In this document: positions 40,143 to 48,071 of the stretch, piece after piece | How positions within the stretch are numbered: the stretch's first letter is position 1 | Layout: every line of letters begins with the position of its first letter | Source: JAJDFU01 sp964640855 | GTDB lineage: Bacteria; Bacteroidota; Bacteroidia; Chitinophagales; Saprospiraceae | Reading direction: 5' to 3' | Assembly (NCBI GenBank): GCA_964640855.1 | Contig: CAZXIX010000019.1 | Span: forward strand, 1 to 54,220 | Length of the DNA stretch: 54,220 nt | Made by a program: the position numbers and the translations under genes | The notes under the pieces: generated by a model | The model's input: only the letters and a program-made list of their open reading frames with translations | Database searches by the model: none | Told to the model about the DNA's origin: nothing

Positions 40143-41654
40143 TCAGCCGGCGATCCAGGTGCTTCCCTCTTTGCTGTCTTTGACGATGATGTTCAATTCC
40201 TTCAGCGCGTCGCGGATCTTGTCGGAGGTGCCCCAATCCTTTTGTTGGCGCGCTTCCAGCCGAATGTCGAGGATGATGTCCATCAGGCCGTCGACCAGGT
40301 CGCTGCTCCCTTCTCCGCCGGCGCTTTCTTCAAGCAGTCCGAGGATCTTGAAAATAAAATCGCGGAAGAAATCCTGCAGTTGTTCGAGGGTATCTGCCCG
40401 GACGTCGGAGAGGTTCAGGTGGCCTCCCTTCAGCGCATTGATCTTGTTGACGAGTTCGAATAGACGGCTCAGGGCCTTGGGCGAGTTGAAATCGTCGTCC
40501 ATATCTGCAAAGGCCAGTTCCATCAACTCACGGATCTGCTTGTCCAGATCGGATTCCTGACTTCCTCCCTCCGAAGATCGGAAGGACTGCAAGGTTTTAT
40601 AGGCCTCCATAAGGCGCTGATACCCCTTTTCGGCCGCTTTCAAGGCTTCATCGGTGAGGTCGAGGGTGCTGCTGTAATGGCTTTGCATCATGAAAAAGCG
40701 CACCACCATGGGGCTGTACCCTTTGGTTACATGGGGGCTGTCTCCCTGGATCAGTTGTTCCGGGGTGATGGTGTTCCCGTCCGACTTGCTCATTTTCTTC
40801 CCGTTCATGAGCAGCATATTGGTATGCATCCAGTAGCGGGCGGGAGCGCAACCGAAGACCCCGAAATTCTGGGCCATTTCATTTTCGTGGTGCGGAAATT
40901 TAAGATCCGCACCTCCTCCATGGATGTCGAAGGTTTTCCCCAGGTATTTGGTGCTCATGGCAGAACACTCGAGATGCCAGCCGGGAAAGCCCACGCTCCA
41001 GGGCGAAGGCCATCGCATGAGGTGGCGCGGGTCGGCTTTGATCCAGACCGCAAAATCAGACGGATGCTTTTTTTCATCCTGGTTCTTCAGGTCGGCGCGG
41101 GTTTCGGAAAGCAGCTCTTCGATGCGGCGGCCACTCAACTGGCCGTAATGGGGTTCTTCTTTGGCAAACTTTTCGGTATCGAAATAGACCGAGCCGTTCT
41201 TTTCATAGGCGTAGCCCCGATCCAGCAGGGCCTGCACCATTTCGATCTGTTCAACAATATGGCCGGTGGCTCGCGGTTCTATGCTGGGGGGTAGGGTGTT
41301 GAAGGTGCGCATCATGTCTTCAAAGCCGTTCATATACTGCTGGACCACCTCCATGGGCTCCAGTTTTTCCAGCCGGGCTTTCTTACTGATCTTGTCTTCC
41401 GCATCCGAATCGGCATCGCCCTCCAGATGTCCTACGTCGGTGATGTTGCGAACGTAGCGGACCCGATAACCCTTGTAAAGAAGATACCGGTAGATCAAGT
41501 CAAAACTGACAAAGGTTCGGACGTTGCCCAGGTGTACGTCGCTGTATACGGTCGGACCGCAAACGTACAGGCCTACATAGCCTTCCTGTAGGGGTTCGAA
41601 AACTTCTTTTTGCCGGGTGAGGCTATTGTAAATGTGTAGTTGGCTGGATTGCAT
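40143..41654 (-). CDS. cysS: Cysteinyl-tRNA synthetase
   Basis: 503 residues, a normal length for class I CysRS. It charges tRNA-Cys in the cytoplasm. Motifs: CGPTVYSDVHLGN, which holds the first zinc-ligand Cys and the HIGH-equivalent HLGN; WHLECSAMSTKYLG with further zinc ligands; HGGGADLKFPHHENE; and KMSKSDGN, the KMSKS loop. The C-terminal DALR-like helical domain ends in DSKEGSTWI. A strong TTG-N20-TAATTTTG promoter lies just upstream. Convergent with the S41 protease gene. Confidence 0.97.
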   Translation of the reverse strand: MQSSQLHIYNSLTRQKEVFEPLQEGYVGLYVCGPTVYSDVHLGNVRTFVSFDLIYRYLLYKGYRVRYVRNITDVGHLEGDADSDAEDKISKKARLEKLEPMEVVQQYMNGFEDMMRTFNTLPPSIEPRATGHIVEQIEMVQALLDRGYAYEKNGSVYFDTEKFAKEEPHYGQLSGRRIEELLSETRADLKNQDEKKHPSDFAVWIKADPRHLMRWPSPWSVGFPGWHLECSAMSTKYLGKTFDIHGGGADLKFPHHENEMAQNFGVFGCAPARYWMHTNMLLMNGKKMSKSDGNTITPEQLIQGDSPHVTKGYSPMVVRFFMMQSHYSSTLDLTDEALKAAEKGYQRLMEAYKTLQSFRSSEGGSQESDLDKQIRELMELAFADMDDDFNSPKALSRLFELVNKINALKGGHLNLSDVRADTLEQLQDFFRDFIFKILGLLEESAGGEGSSDLVDGLMDIILDIRLEARQQKDWGTSDKIRDALKELNIIVKDSKEGSTWIAG

Positions 41655-41676
41655 AGGGACTTTTGATGCGAAAGCC

Positions 41677-41707
41677 CAAAATTAGCGAACCCCCGTTCTG
41701 AGAACAA
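41677..41707 (-). promoter_or_regulatory. Bacteroidota-type promoter of cysS
   Basis: On the minus strand TTG (plus 41705-41707), a 20-base spacer, then TAATTTTG (plus 41677-41684), matching TAnnTTTG. The start codon is 22 bases further on. Confidence 0.65.
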
Positions 41708-41846
41708 GAAAACCCGAAGAATAAAGGGCGGTTTTAGCCTGAGAATGCAGGAAAACAAGATAATGACCGCTTCAGGCCTCCGTCTCCAAAAATGCGCAGG
41801 CCAAAGGATGTGGTATTTTCCGATCTGGCGTAAGCTTGCCATTCCT

Positions 41847-41869
41847 AAAGGTGAATGGCGTCCACCTTT
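41847..41869 (-). terminator. Hairpin after the first rhomboid gene
   Basis: AAAGGTG (41847-41853) and CACCTTT (41863-41869) form a 7-bp stem seven bases past the rhomboid stop. The T run on the minus strand is only three bases, so termination is plausible but not certain. Confidence 0.4.
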
Positions 41870-41875
41870 TTTCGC

Positions 41876-42802
41876 CTACTTCTTGCTTGCCTTGAACAGG
41901 AATTCCTTTTCTTCTTTGCTCAGGCTGTCGTAGCCGGCTTGCTTGATCTTGTCGAGGATCTCGTCCAGTTTTTGTTGGTGGTCCAGATCCATTTTATCGG
42001 TTCGTTTTTGACCTTTAGTCCGGGATTGATTGGGATTGCGGTAGGCTACCCGGGGCCCCTTCCGGGATTGGGGCCCTTTGGCAAAGGAACGCAGGAAATT
42101 AACGATCCGGTCAATGACTTGATTGATGGGGGAAAACCAGTCGTTTCCGTTCTGAAGCTGGCGAATGGTGAAGTATCCCATAAATGCGCCTCCCAAATGC
42201 GCCAGATGCCCTCCGGTATTGCTGTTGGGTCCTATGAATAAAATATCCAGCAGGACCAGGGCGCCGACCAGCCACTTCAATTTTACCGGCCCCAGGAACA
42301 GGAGGTGTATTTGGTAATCCGGATTGATGGTGGCAGAAGCCACCACGATGGCCATGACCGCGGCGGAGGCTCCCAGGGCAAAGCTGCCTTCCGGGAGAAA
42401 AGGGAAGCCCAGGTTCGAGGCGAGGAAAAAAACAAGCCCGCCGGCCAGCCCGCCCAACAAATACAGGGGTAGGATCCGCTGGTTGCCGATGAAGTCAACG
42501 ACGATCCGGCCAAACCAGTACAGGAAAAGCATGTTCCAGAAGATATGACCCAATCCTTGGTGGAGGAAAATACTGGTAAAGGGAGTCCAGGGATGGGTAA
42601 GCAGGTAAAGGGGGTCCGACGGCATGCTGAAAAACCGCAGCAGAGGCTCCCAGCCGGGTGGGTCACAGGCACAAGCCAGTCGCATGATCAGGCCTGTCAA
42701 GTTGATCAGGACAAATACCACAACATTGACCAGGATCAGCCGGGTGACCATGTTCCCCTGGTAGTATTCCCTTTTCGCGTCTTCCCAAATGGACTGTAAC
42801 AT
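41876..42802 (-). CDS. Rhomboid-family intramembrane serine protease, long form
   Basis: 308 residues. It has six to seven helices between about 20 and 215, with the rhomboid motifs HQGLGHIFWNMLFLYWFG (helix 2), GASAA (Ser146 nucleophile) and AHLGGAFMG (His202). The C-terminal 90 residues form a basic, charged cytoplasmic tail (NQSRTKGQKRTDKMDLDHQQKL ... LSKEEKEFLFKASKK), common in Bacteroidota rhomboids. It cleaves transmembrane segments inside the inner membrane; substrates unknown. It follows a second rhomboid gene and mutL on the same strand. Confidence 0.92.
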   Translation of the reverse strand: MLQSIWEDAKREYYQGNMVTRLILVNVVVFVLINLTGLIMRLACACDPPGWEPLLRFFSMPSDPLYLLTHPWTPFTSIFLHQGLGHIFWNMLFLYWFGRIVVDFIGNQRILPLYLLGGLAGGLVFFLASNLGFPFLPEGSFALGASAAVMAIVVASATINPDYQIHLLFLGPVKLKWLVGALVLLDILFIGPNSNTGGHLAHLGGAFMGYFTIRQLQNGNDWFSPINQVIDRIVNFLRSFAKGPQSRKGPRVAYRNPNQSRTKGQKRTDKMDLDHQQKLDEILDKIKQAGYDSLSKEEKEFLFKASKK

Positions 42803-42900
42803 GATCGCAACTGCCTGTTTAAATTAAATCTGACCGGCCAATGAAATAAGACGAAAATAACCCTTCCGCTAGACAATCAACGATAGAGAATGGGATTAGG

Positions 42901-43572
42901 TTACAACCGACTCCCATATTTTCTCCAATACAGGATCAAAAGAAAGCCGAACAAGGCACCGCCTACGTGGGCAAAATGAGCAATTCCCGACCCGATGCCC
43001 CGGATCCCGAAAAAGAGTTCCAGGGCTGCGTATATGATGACAAAGTATTTGGCCTTGATCGGAATAGGAGGAATGAGCAGTTGAATGACCGAATTCGGGA
43101 ATTTCATGCCATAGCCTACCAATACGCCGAATACGGCACCCGATGCCCCCAGCATGGGTATATTTTTACTCAGCGGATTAACGAGTCCGTATTGCAACTC
43201 ATAGGTCTGGACTCCCAAATGCAGGGCCAGGGCGCCAAAAGCTGTGAAAAAGTAATAAAATAAAAATCGCTTGGGACCCCAGAGGGCTTCCAGTGGCGGG
43301 GCGAACATGAATACGGCGAACATATTGAAAAACAAATGCCCCAGACTACCGTGCATGAACATGTGGGTGATGATCTGATACGGCTTAAAGTATTCTGAAC
43401 TGGGGTGGAAAATAGCCAGTATGTATCGCTCCCAATTCCAGAAATTGGTATCTACTTCGTTGATCAATTGACTGAAGGTATTACCGCCGGGCTCTCCCAT
43501 CAGGAAGGTGCCGAAGTACATCAGTATATTAATGATCAGTATGTGCTTTACAACTCCGGTGACTTTGAACAT
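42901..43572 (-). CDS. Rhomboid-family intramembrane serine protease, short form
   Basis: 223 residues, six helices. Motifs: HMFMHGSLGHLFFNMFAVFMF, GASGAVFG (Ser144) and AHFAHVGGALFG (His202), so the catalytic dyad is intact. There is no long tail, unlike the neighbour. It starts 34 bases after the mutL stop, suggesting cotranscription with mutL. The mutL-rhomboid-rhomboid order is frequent in Bacteroidota. Confidence 0.92.
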   Translation of the reverse strand: MFKVTGVVKHILIINILMYFGTFLMGEPGGNTFSQLINEVDTNFWNWERYILAIFHPSSEYFKPYQIITHMFMHGSLGHLFFNMFAVFMFAPPLEALWGPKRFLFYYFFTAFGALALHLGVQTYELQYGLVNPLSKNIPMLGASGAVFGVLVGYGMKFPNSVIQLLIPPIPIKAKYFVIIYAALELFFGIRGIGSGIAHFAHVGGALFGFLLILYWRKYGSRL

Positions 43573-43606
43573 AAGGATCTGCTAGTTGATCTGCTTGGGC
43601 AAAGTT

Positions 43607-45427
43607 TTAACTTTCAAAACGTTTGGCAAGTTCATCCAGATCAAAGGTGAGGTAACACTTTCGACCGCCGGGGCTTTTTTGGGGCATAGAACAAGCAAAA
43701 AGCCGGTCCAACAGACTCTGCATTTCTCTTTCGCTGAGCTCTTTTCCCGCCCGCATGGCTGCACTTCGGGCCAGTGAGCGGGCGAGATTTTCCGGCAGAT
43801 CGAGTTGAAGTTCCTCGTTCAGCTTGTAGCCTTCGAGCAGGGATTCCAGCATGTCCTGAACCTCGGAGTTGTTCTCCAGCTCGGAGGGCAGTCCACTTAC
43901 CACAAAACTTGTGCGACCGAATTGCTGCATGTCAAAACCCAGGTTGTTGATGGCCGGCAGCAATTCCTGCAGCAAGCCTGCATCCGAAGGGTCAAAAGAA
44001 AGAGTGACCGGGAAAAGGAGTTTCTGGGAACTGCTTTTCCTTTCCTTCAGCATGCCCAGGTATTGCTCGTAGAGTATGCGTTCGTGAGCCGCTTGCTGGT
44101 CGATCAGCAGAAATCCGGATTTGATCTGGCTCAGGATATAGCGGTTGTGTAATTGATATGGCGTGCGGGGGAGACTCTCGGATTTGTGATCCTGATCCGT
44201 CTCCGGATCCGACCAATTTGCTCCGATGATGAGGGTTTCAGGTTCTCCTTCCGGGACCTCCTTTTCTTTTTCCCGAATTCCCTGAAGCAGGGTTTCCCAA
44301 TCCTGCACTCCGCCGGCGGAAGGCACGGGGTCTGGTTCGAAATCGGCTGCCGAGGGTTCTGCCCGTTGCCGGAAAGGGGATCCGCTGCTAGGGGGGATGA
44401 AGCTGGGTTCCTGCTCAAAATCAATGGAAGGCATGACGGCATATTGCCCCAGTGCATGTCGCACGGCTACCCGGAGAAACTGGTAGACCAGACGTTCGTC
44501 TTCGAACTTGATCTCCTGTTTGGTCGGATGAACGTTGATATCGATTTGGGTAGGATTCAGTTCCAGGAACAACAGGTAAAGAGGAAAGGTATCCGGAGGC
44601 AGCAGGTCTTCGAAGGCCCCCATCACCGCGTGGTTGAGGTAGGGGCTTCGGATGTAGCGTTGGTTGACAAAAAAATACTGTTCGCCGCGGGTTTTCCGGG
44701 CAAACTCGGGTTTGCCGATGAATCCCCGAACGCTGAGGATATCCGTTTCTTCGAGTACGGGGACCAGTTTTTTATTGGCCTGCGACCCCAGAATGGCGGT
44801 GGCTCGCTGGCGTAGATTGCCCGGGCTGAGGTGCCAGATCTCCTGCCCGTTGCGATGCAGGGAGAAAAAAACGTCGGGATTGGCCAGGGCGACCCGTTTG
44901 AACTCTTCTTCGATGTGGCGCCATTCGACCTTGTCGGACTTTAAAAAATTCCGACGAGCCGGTACGTTGTAGAAGAGGTTCTTGACGGATAGGTTGGTGC
45001 CGGCGGTGCATTGGCAGGCTTCGTGGGTTTTCACCTCTGACCCTTCGATGACCAGGCGAATCCCCAGCTCGTTCACCTGCTGGCGGGTGCGCATTTCCAC
45101 CTGTGCGACGGCAGCGATGGAAGCCAGCGCTTCTCCTCGGAACCCCATGGTGCGAATGGCGAAGAGATCCTCTGCCTTGCGGATCTTGGAAGTGGCATGC
45201 CGTTCAAAAGCCATGCGGGCATCCGTCTCGGTCATGCCGCAGCCGTTGTCGATCACCTGGATCAGGGTGCGACCGGCATCTTTGATGATCAATTTGACCT
45301 GGGTGGCTCCCGCATCTATCGCATTTTCCAGCAATTCCTTCACAACCGATGCCGGCCGCTGGATGACCTCTCCGGCAGCGATCTGATTGGCAATAGCGTC
45401 GGGCAATAGCTGAATGATATCAGCCAT
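43607..45427 (-). CDS. mutL: DNA mismatch-repair protein MutL
   Basis: 606 residues. The N-terminal GHKL ATPase is complete: ELLENAIDAG (31-40, Mg-binding Asn35), DNGCGM (60-65), HATSKI and GFRGEALASI (95-104), then the S5-like transducer with VNQRYIRSP and NVHPTKQEI. After a disordered linker (about 335-420), the C-terminal dimerisation domain starts near HNRYILSQIKSG. The endonuclease-type motif reads DQQAAHERILYE (443-454), with Gln445 for the metal-binding His, and the C-terminal CPHG-type motif is SPGGRK (585-590), without Cys or His. No MutH is seen here. It bridges MutS recognition and strand excision; whether it nicks DNA itself is doubtful. Confidence 0.96.
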   Translation of the reverse strand: MADIIQLLPDAIANQIAAGEVIQRPASVVKELLENAIDAGATQVKLIIKDAGRTLIQVIDNGCGMTETDARMAFERHATSKIRKAEDLFAIRTMGFRGEALASIAAVAQVEMRTRQQVNELGIRLVIEGSEVKTHEACQCTAGTNLSVKNLFYNVPARRNFLKSDKVEWRHIEEEFKRVALANPDVFFSLHRNGQEIWHLSPGNLRQRATAILGSQANKKLVPVLEETDILSVRGFIGKPEFARKTRGEQYFFVNQRYIRSPYLNHAVMGAFEDLLPPDTFPLYLLFLELNPTQIDINVHPTKQEIKFEDERLVYQFLRVAVRHALGQYAVMPSIDFEQEPSFIPPSSGSPFRQRAEPSAADFEPDPVPSAGGVQDWETLLQGIREKEKEVPEGEPETLIIGANWSDPETDQDHKSESLPRTPYQLHNRYILSQIKSGFLLIDQQAAHERILYEQYLGMLKERKSSSQKLLFPVTLSFDPSDAGLLQELLPAINNLGFDMQQFGRTSFVVSGLPSELENNSEVQDMLESLLEGYKLNEELQLDLPENLARSLARSAAMRAGKELSEREMQSLLDRLFACSMPQKSPGGRKCYLTFDLDELAKRFES

Positions 45428-45484
45428 AAGAAAGCCAGGAATTTTTATGCGGCCGCATGAAGCGGCCTGATGAAAGGATTATGG

Positions 45485-45820
45485 TTAACCGGCATTTTGC
45501 ATTTCGCCCACAACGGTTTCAATCTGGGGCAGAAACTGAGTCAGGAACAGATAGCAAAAGAACAGAAGAATGACAACGATCCCGATCAGGACCAGGTTGG
45601 ACCGGAGCACCTGACGCCGGCGATAGGCCGAATTATGGGTATATCCCCTCCGAAAGCCGCTGGTGATCCTCGCCTTGCTTCCGTCCAGGCCGTCTTTCCT
45701 CAGTTGGTTCAATTTTCTGAGCCGCTCCTCCCGCTCTTCTTTTTCCGGATCCCAAAACCGCGGCTTGTAATCAAACTGCGAATGTTTGGGGGTTTTGAAT
45801 ATGACAAATTTGAAACTCAT
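45485..45820 (-). CDS. Small single-pass membrane protein of the mutL region
   Basis: 111 residues from the ATG at 45820, which has GGAGGT four bases upstream; the TTG at 45829 lies next to that site and is rejected. The N-terminal 75 residues are charged and cytoplasmic, with YKPRFWDPEKEEREERLRKL and a basic stretch to RRRQVLRSN. One membrane helix (LVLIGIVVILLFFCYLFL, about 77-94) follows, then a short outer tail. Proteins of this shape next to mutL in Bacteroidota are hypothetical; some are mislabelled riboflavin synthase beta subunit. Function unknown. Confidence 0.7.
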   Translation of the reverse strand: MSFKFVIFKTPKHSQFDYKPRFWDPEKEEREERLRKLNQLRKDGLDGSKARITSGFRRGYTHNSAYRRRQVLRSNLVLIGIVVILLFFCYLFLTQFLPQIETVVGEMQNAG

Positions 45821-45921
45821 TACCTCCAAATTAACTTTCCACCCAATAAATCGGGCCTTTAAGATACGGCCTTTTCAGGGGTCTTACCAATTCGATGAAC
45901 GGAATTGATAACGGATGGCGA

Positions 45922-45951
45922 TCCGGATGCGGACGAAGGGTCCGATCCGGA
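45922..45951 (+). repeat. Strong GC-rich hairpin in the purF/mutL-side divergent gap
   Basis: TCCGGATGCGGAC (45922-45934) pairs with GTCCGATCCGGA (45940-45951), 12 bp with one bulged base and a GAAGG loop. No T run follows. It lies 63 bases upstream of the purF -33 element. Confidence 0.45.
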
Positions 45952-46013
45952 GAATGGGAGAGGAGAAAAGAAGATAAAAAAATGACCGACAGGCAACTTT
46001 CCCGTCCAATCGG

Positions 46014-46043
46014 TTGTAGCCCATTATTTAAGGTCTAATTTTG
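46014..46043 (+). promoter_or_regulatory. Bacteroidota-type promoter of purF
   Basis: TTG (46014-46016), a 19-base spacer, then TAATTTTG (46036-46043), a full match to TTG-N19-TAnnTTTG. The predicted transcription start near 46050 rules out the TTG codon at 46048 and supports the ATG at 46066. Confidence 0.7.
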
Positions 46044-46065
46044 CATTTTGCCTCAATGCTACTCC

Positions 46066-47964
46066 ATGAGTGACCAAATAAAACACGAATGCGGCATAGC
46101 CATGGTCCGGTTGTTGAAGCCGCTTTCCTATTACCATGAAAAATACGGATCCGCCCTCTACGGGCTGGAAAAACTCCGGTTGCTCATGCAGAAGCAGCGC
46201 AACCGGGGGCAGGACGGCGCCGGACTGGCCACCATCAAGCTGGACCCCCAACCCGGGCGAAAATACATTTCCCGAAAACGAAGCAATGCTCCGGATTATC
46301 TCGACGACCTGTTCCGAAAGGTGTTCAAGAATTTCCTAAAATTGCCCGAAGAAAAGCTCCGCGATGCCGAATGGATGAAGAGCCACCTTCCTTATACCGG
46401 CGAGCTCTTGCTGGGACACCTGCGCTACGGCACGCATGGCGACAACTCCATCGAAACGGTTCACCCTTTTCTGCGCCAAAACAACTGGATCAGCCGTAAC
46501 CTCATCCTGGCCGGGAATTTCAACCTCACCAATGTGGATGAGCTCTTCGATGAACTGGTGGAACTGGGCCAATACCCGAAGGAAAAAGCCGATACGGTCA
46601 CGGTTCTCGAGAAACTGGGTCACTTCCTGGATGATGAAGTGCAACGCTTGTTCACCTGGTTCAAGCCAGACGGCTACACCAATGTGGAGATCAATGACCT
46701 GATCTTCGAAAACCTCGATGTTCTCCGCCTGCTGCGCCGGGCCAGCAAGAAATTCGACGGAGGGTATGTCATGGCCGGCCTGATCGGCCACGGGGATGCT
46801 TTTGTAATTCGGGATTCCGCCGGGATCCGGCCGGCTTTCTACTATCAGGACGAAGAGGTCATTGTGGTAGCCTCGGAGCGCCCGGCCATTCAGACGGCCT
46901 TTCACGTTCACGTCAGCAAAGTGCATGAGATCCGACCCGGCCACGCCTTGGTGGTGAAAAAGGACGGCCGCCTCTTTCACGAACCCTACATCGATATTCT
47001 GCCGGAGCGGCCGTGCTCCTTCGAGCGGATCTACTTTTCCCGGGGCAATGATCGCGATATCTACAACGAAAGGATCCAACTCGGTTATCAACTTACCGGA
47101 AAGGTGCTGAAAGCCGTGGATTACGACTTCAAGAACACCGTCTTTTCTTTTGTCCCCAACACGGCCGAAACGGCCTTCTACGGTTTGATGAAAGGGCTGG
47201 AGGACAAGCTGAACGAGATCAAATACGATAAGATCCTCAAACTGCAGGATCAAAACGACCTGAAGCCCAAAAAGCTGCAAAAGATTCTTTCTCTGCGGCC
47301 GCGCATGGAAAAGATCGTCGTAAAGGATGCCAAAATGCGGACCTTCATTGCCGACACCTCCTCGAGAGGCTCACTGGTGTCGCACGTTTACGATGTGACC
47401 TACGGCATCGTTCGCAACGGAATGGATAGCCTGGTGCTGCTGGATGACTCCATCGTCCGGGGAACCACCCTCCGGGATAGTATCCTTCAGATCGTGAACC
47501 GTCTGAAACCCAAGCAGATGGTGATTGTGAGCTCAGCGCCCCAGATCCGCTACCCGGATTGTTACGGGATCGATATGAGCAAGATGCAGGAGTTTGTAGC
47601 TTTTAGGGCCTTGGTGGATCTGCTCAAACGGGATGGGAAGGATGACCTCCTTCAGGAAGCTTATCGCTGTGCCAAAGAACAGGAGAACAAACCCGTGGAA
47701 AAGATCAAAAACGTAGTGCAACCCCTTTACGATCAATACCCATACGAACTGGTCTCCCAGCACATCGCCCGCTTGCTGACCCCTCCGGAGATCGAAACGC
47801 CGGTCAAGATCATTTACCAGGGATTGGAGGGCTTGCACAAAGCCATACCCAACAACAATGGCGATTGGTATTTCAGTGGCAATTATCCCACCCCCGGCGG
47901 CAATCGGGTCGTCAACCGTTCCTTCATTAATTTCATGGAGGGGCGGGACGAAAGAGCCTATTGA
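46066..47964 (+). CDS. PurF-type amidophosphoribosyltransferase, long form
   Basis: 632 residues from the ATG at 46066 (MSDQIKHECGIAMV). Cys9 is the likely N-terminal nucleophile after removal of an eight-residue propeptide, as in Bacillus PurF. The class II glutaminase half shows MQKQRNRGQDGAG, GHLRYGTHG and NFNLTN; the PRTase half has the PRPP loop VLLDDSIVRGTTLRDS, then YGIDMSK. The protein is well over 100 residues longer than E. coli PurF (about 505), with extra material around VQRLFTWFKPDGYTN and in the C-terminal 130 residues. It transfers glutamine nitrogen to PRPP at the first step of purine synthesis; a second PurF elsewhere is possible in this phylum, so I leave the symbol blank. 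Confidence 0.9.
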   Translation: MSDQIKHECGIAMVRLLKPLSYYHEKYGSALYGLEKLRLLMQKQRNRGQDGAGLATIKLDPQPGRKYISRKRSNAPDYLDDLFRKVFKNFLKLPEEKLRDAEWMKSHLPYTGELLLGHLRYGTHGDNSIETVHPFLRQNNWISRNLILAGNFNLTNVDELFDELVELGQYPKEKADTVTVLEKLGHFLDDEVQRLFTWFKPDGYTNVEINDLIFENLDVLRLLRRASKKFDGGYVMAGLIGHGDAFVIRDSAGIRPAFYYQDEEVIVVASERPAIQTAFHVHVSKVHEIRPGHALVVKKDGRLFHEPYIDILPERPCSFERIYFSRGNDRDIYNERIQLGYQLTGKVLKAVDYDFKNTVFSFVPNTAETAFYGLMKGLEDKLNEIKYDKILKLQDQNDLKPKKLQKILSLRPRMEKIVVKDAKMRTFIADTSSRGSLVSHVYDVTYGIVRNGMDSLVLLDDSIVRGTTLRDSILQIVNRLKPKQMVIVSSAPQIRYPDCYGIDMSKMQEFVAFRALVDLLKRDGKDDLLQEAYRCAKEQENKPVEKIKNVVQPLYDQYPYELVSQHIARLLTPPEIETPVKIIYQGLEGLHKAIPNNNGDWYFSGNYPTPGGNRVVNRSFINFMEGRDERAY

Positions 47965-48071
47965 TGGTTGAACGGCGCCAGTGGACAAATTGGCTAACGG
48001 GCCGGTTTGAATGGATCTGTCCTCTGGACATGAACCCCATTTGCACGCTTACCGCATGAACCGCAGGCACC

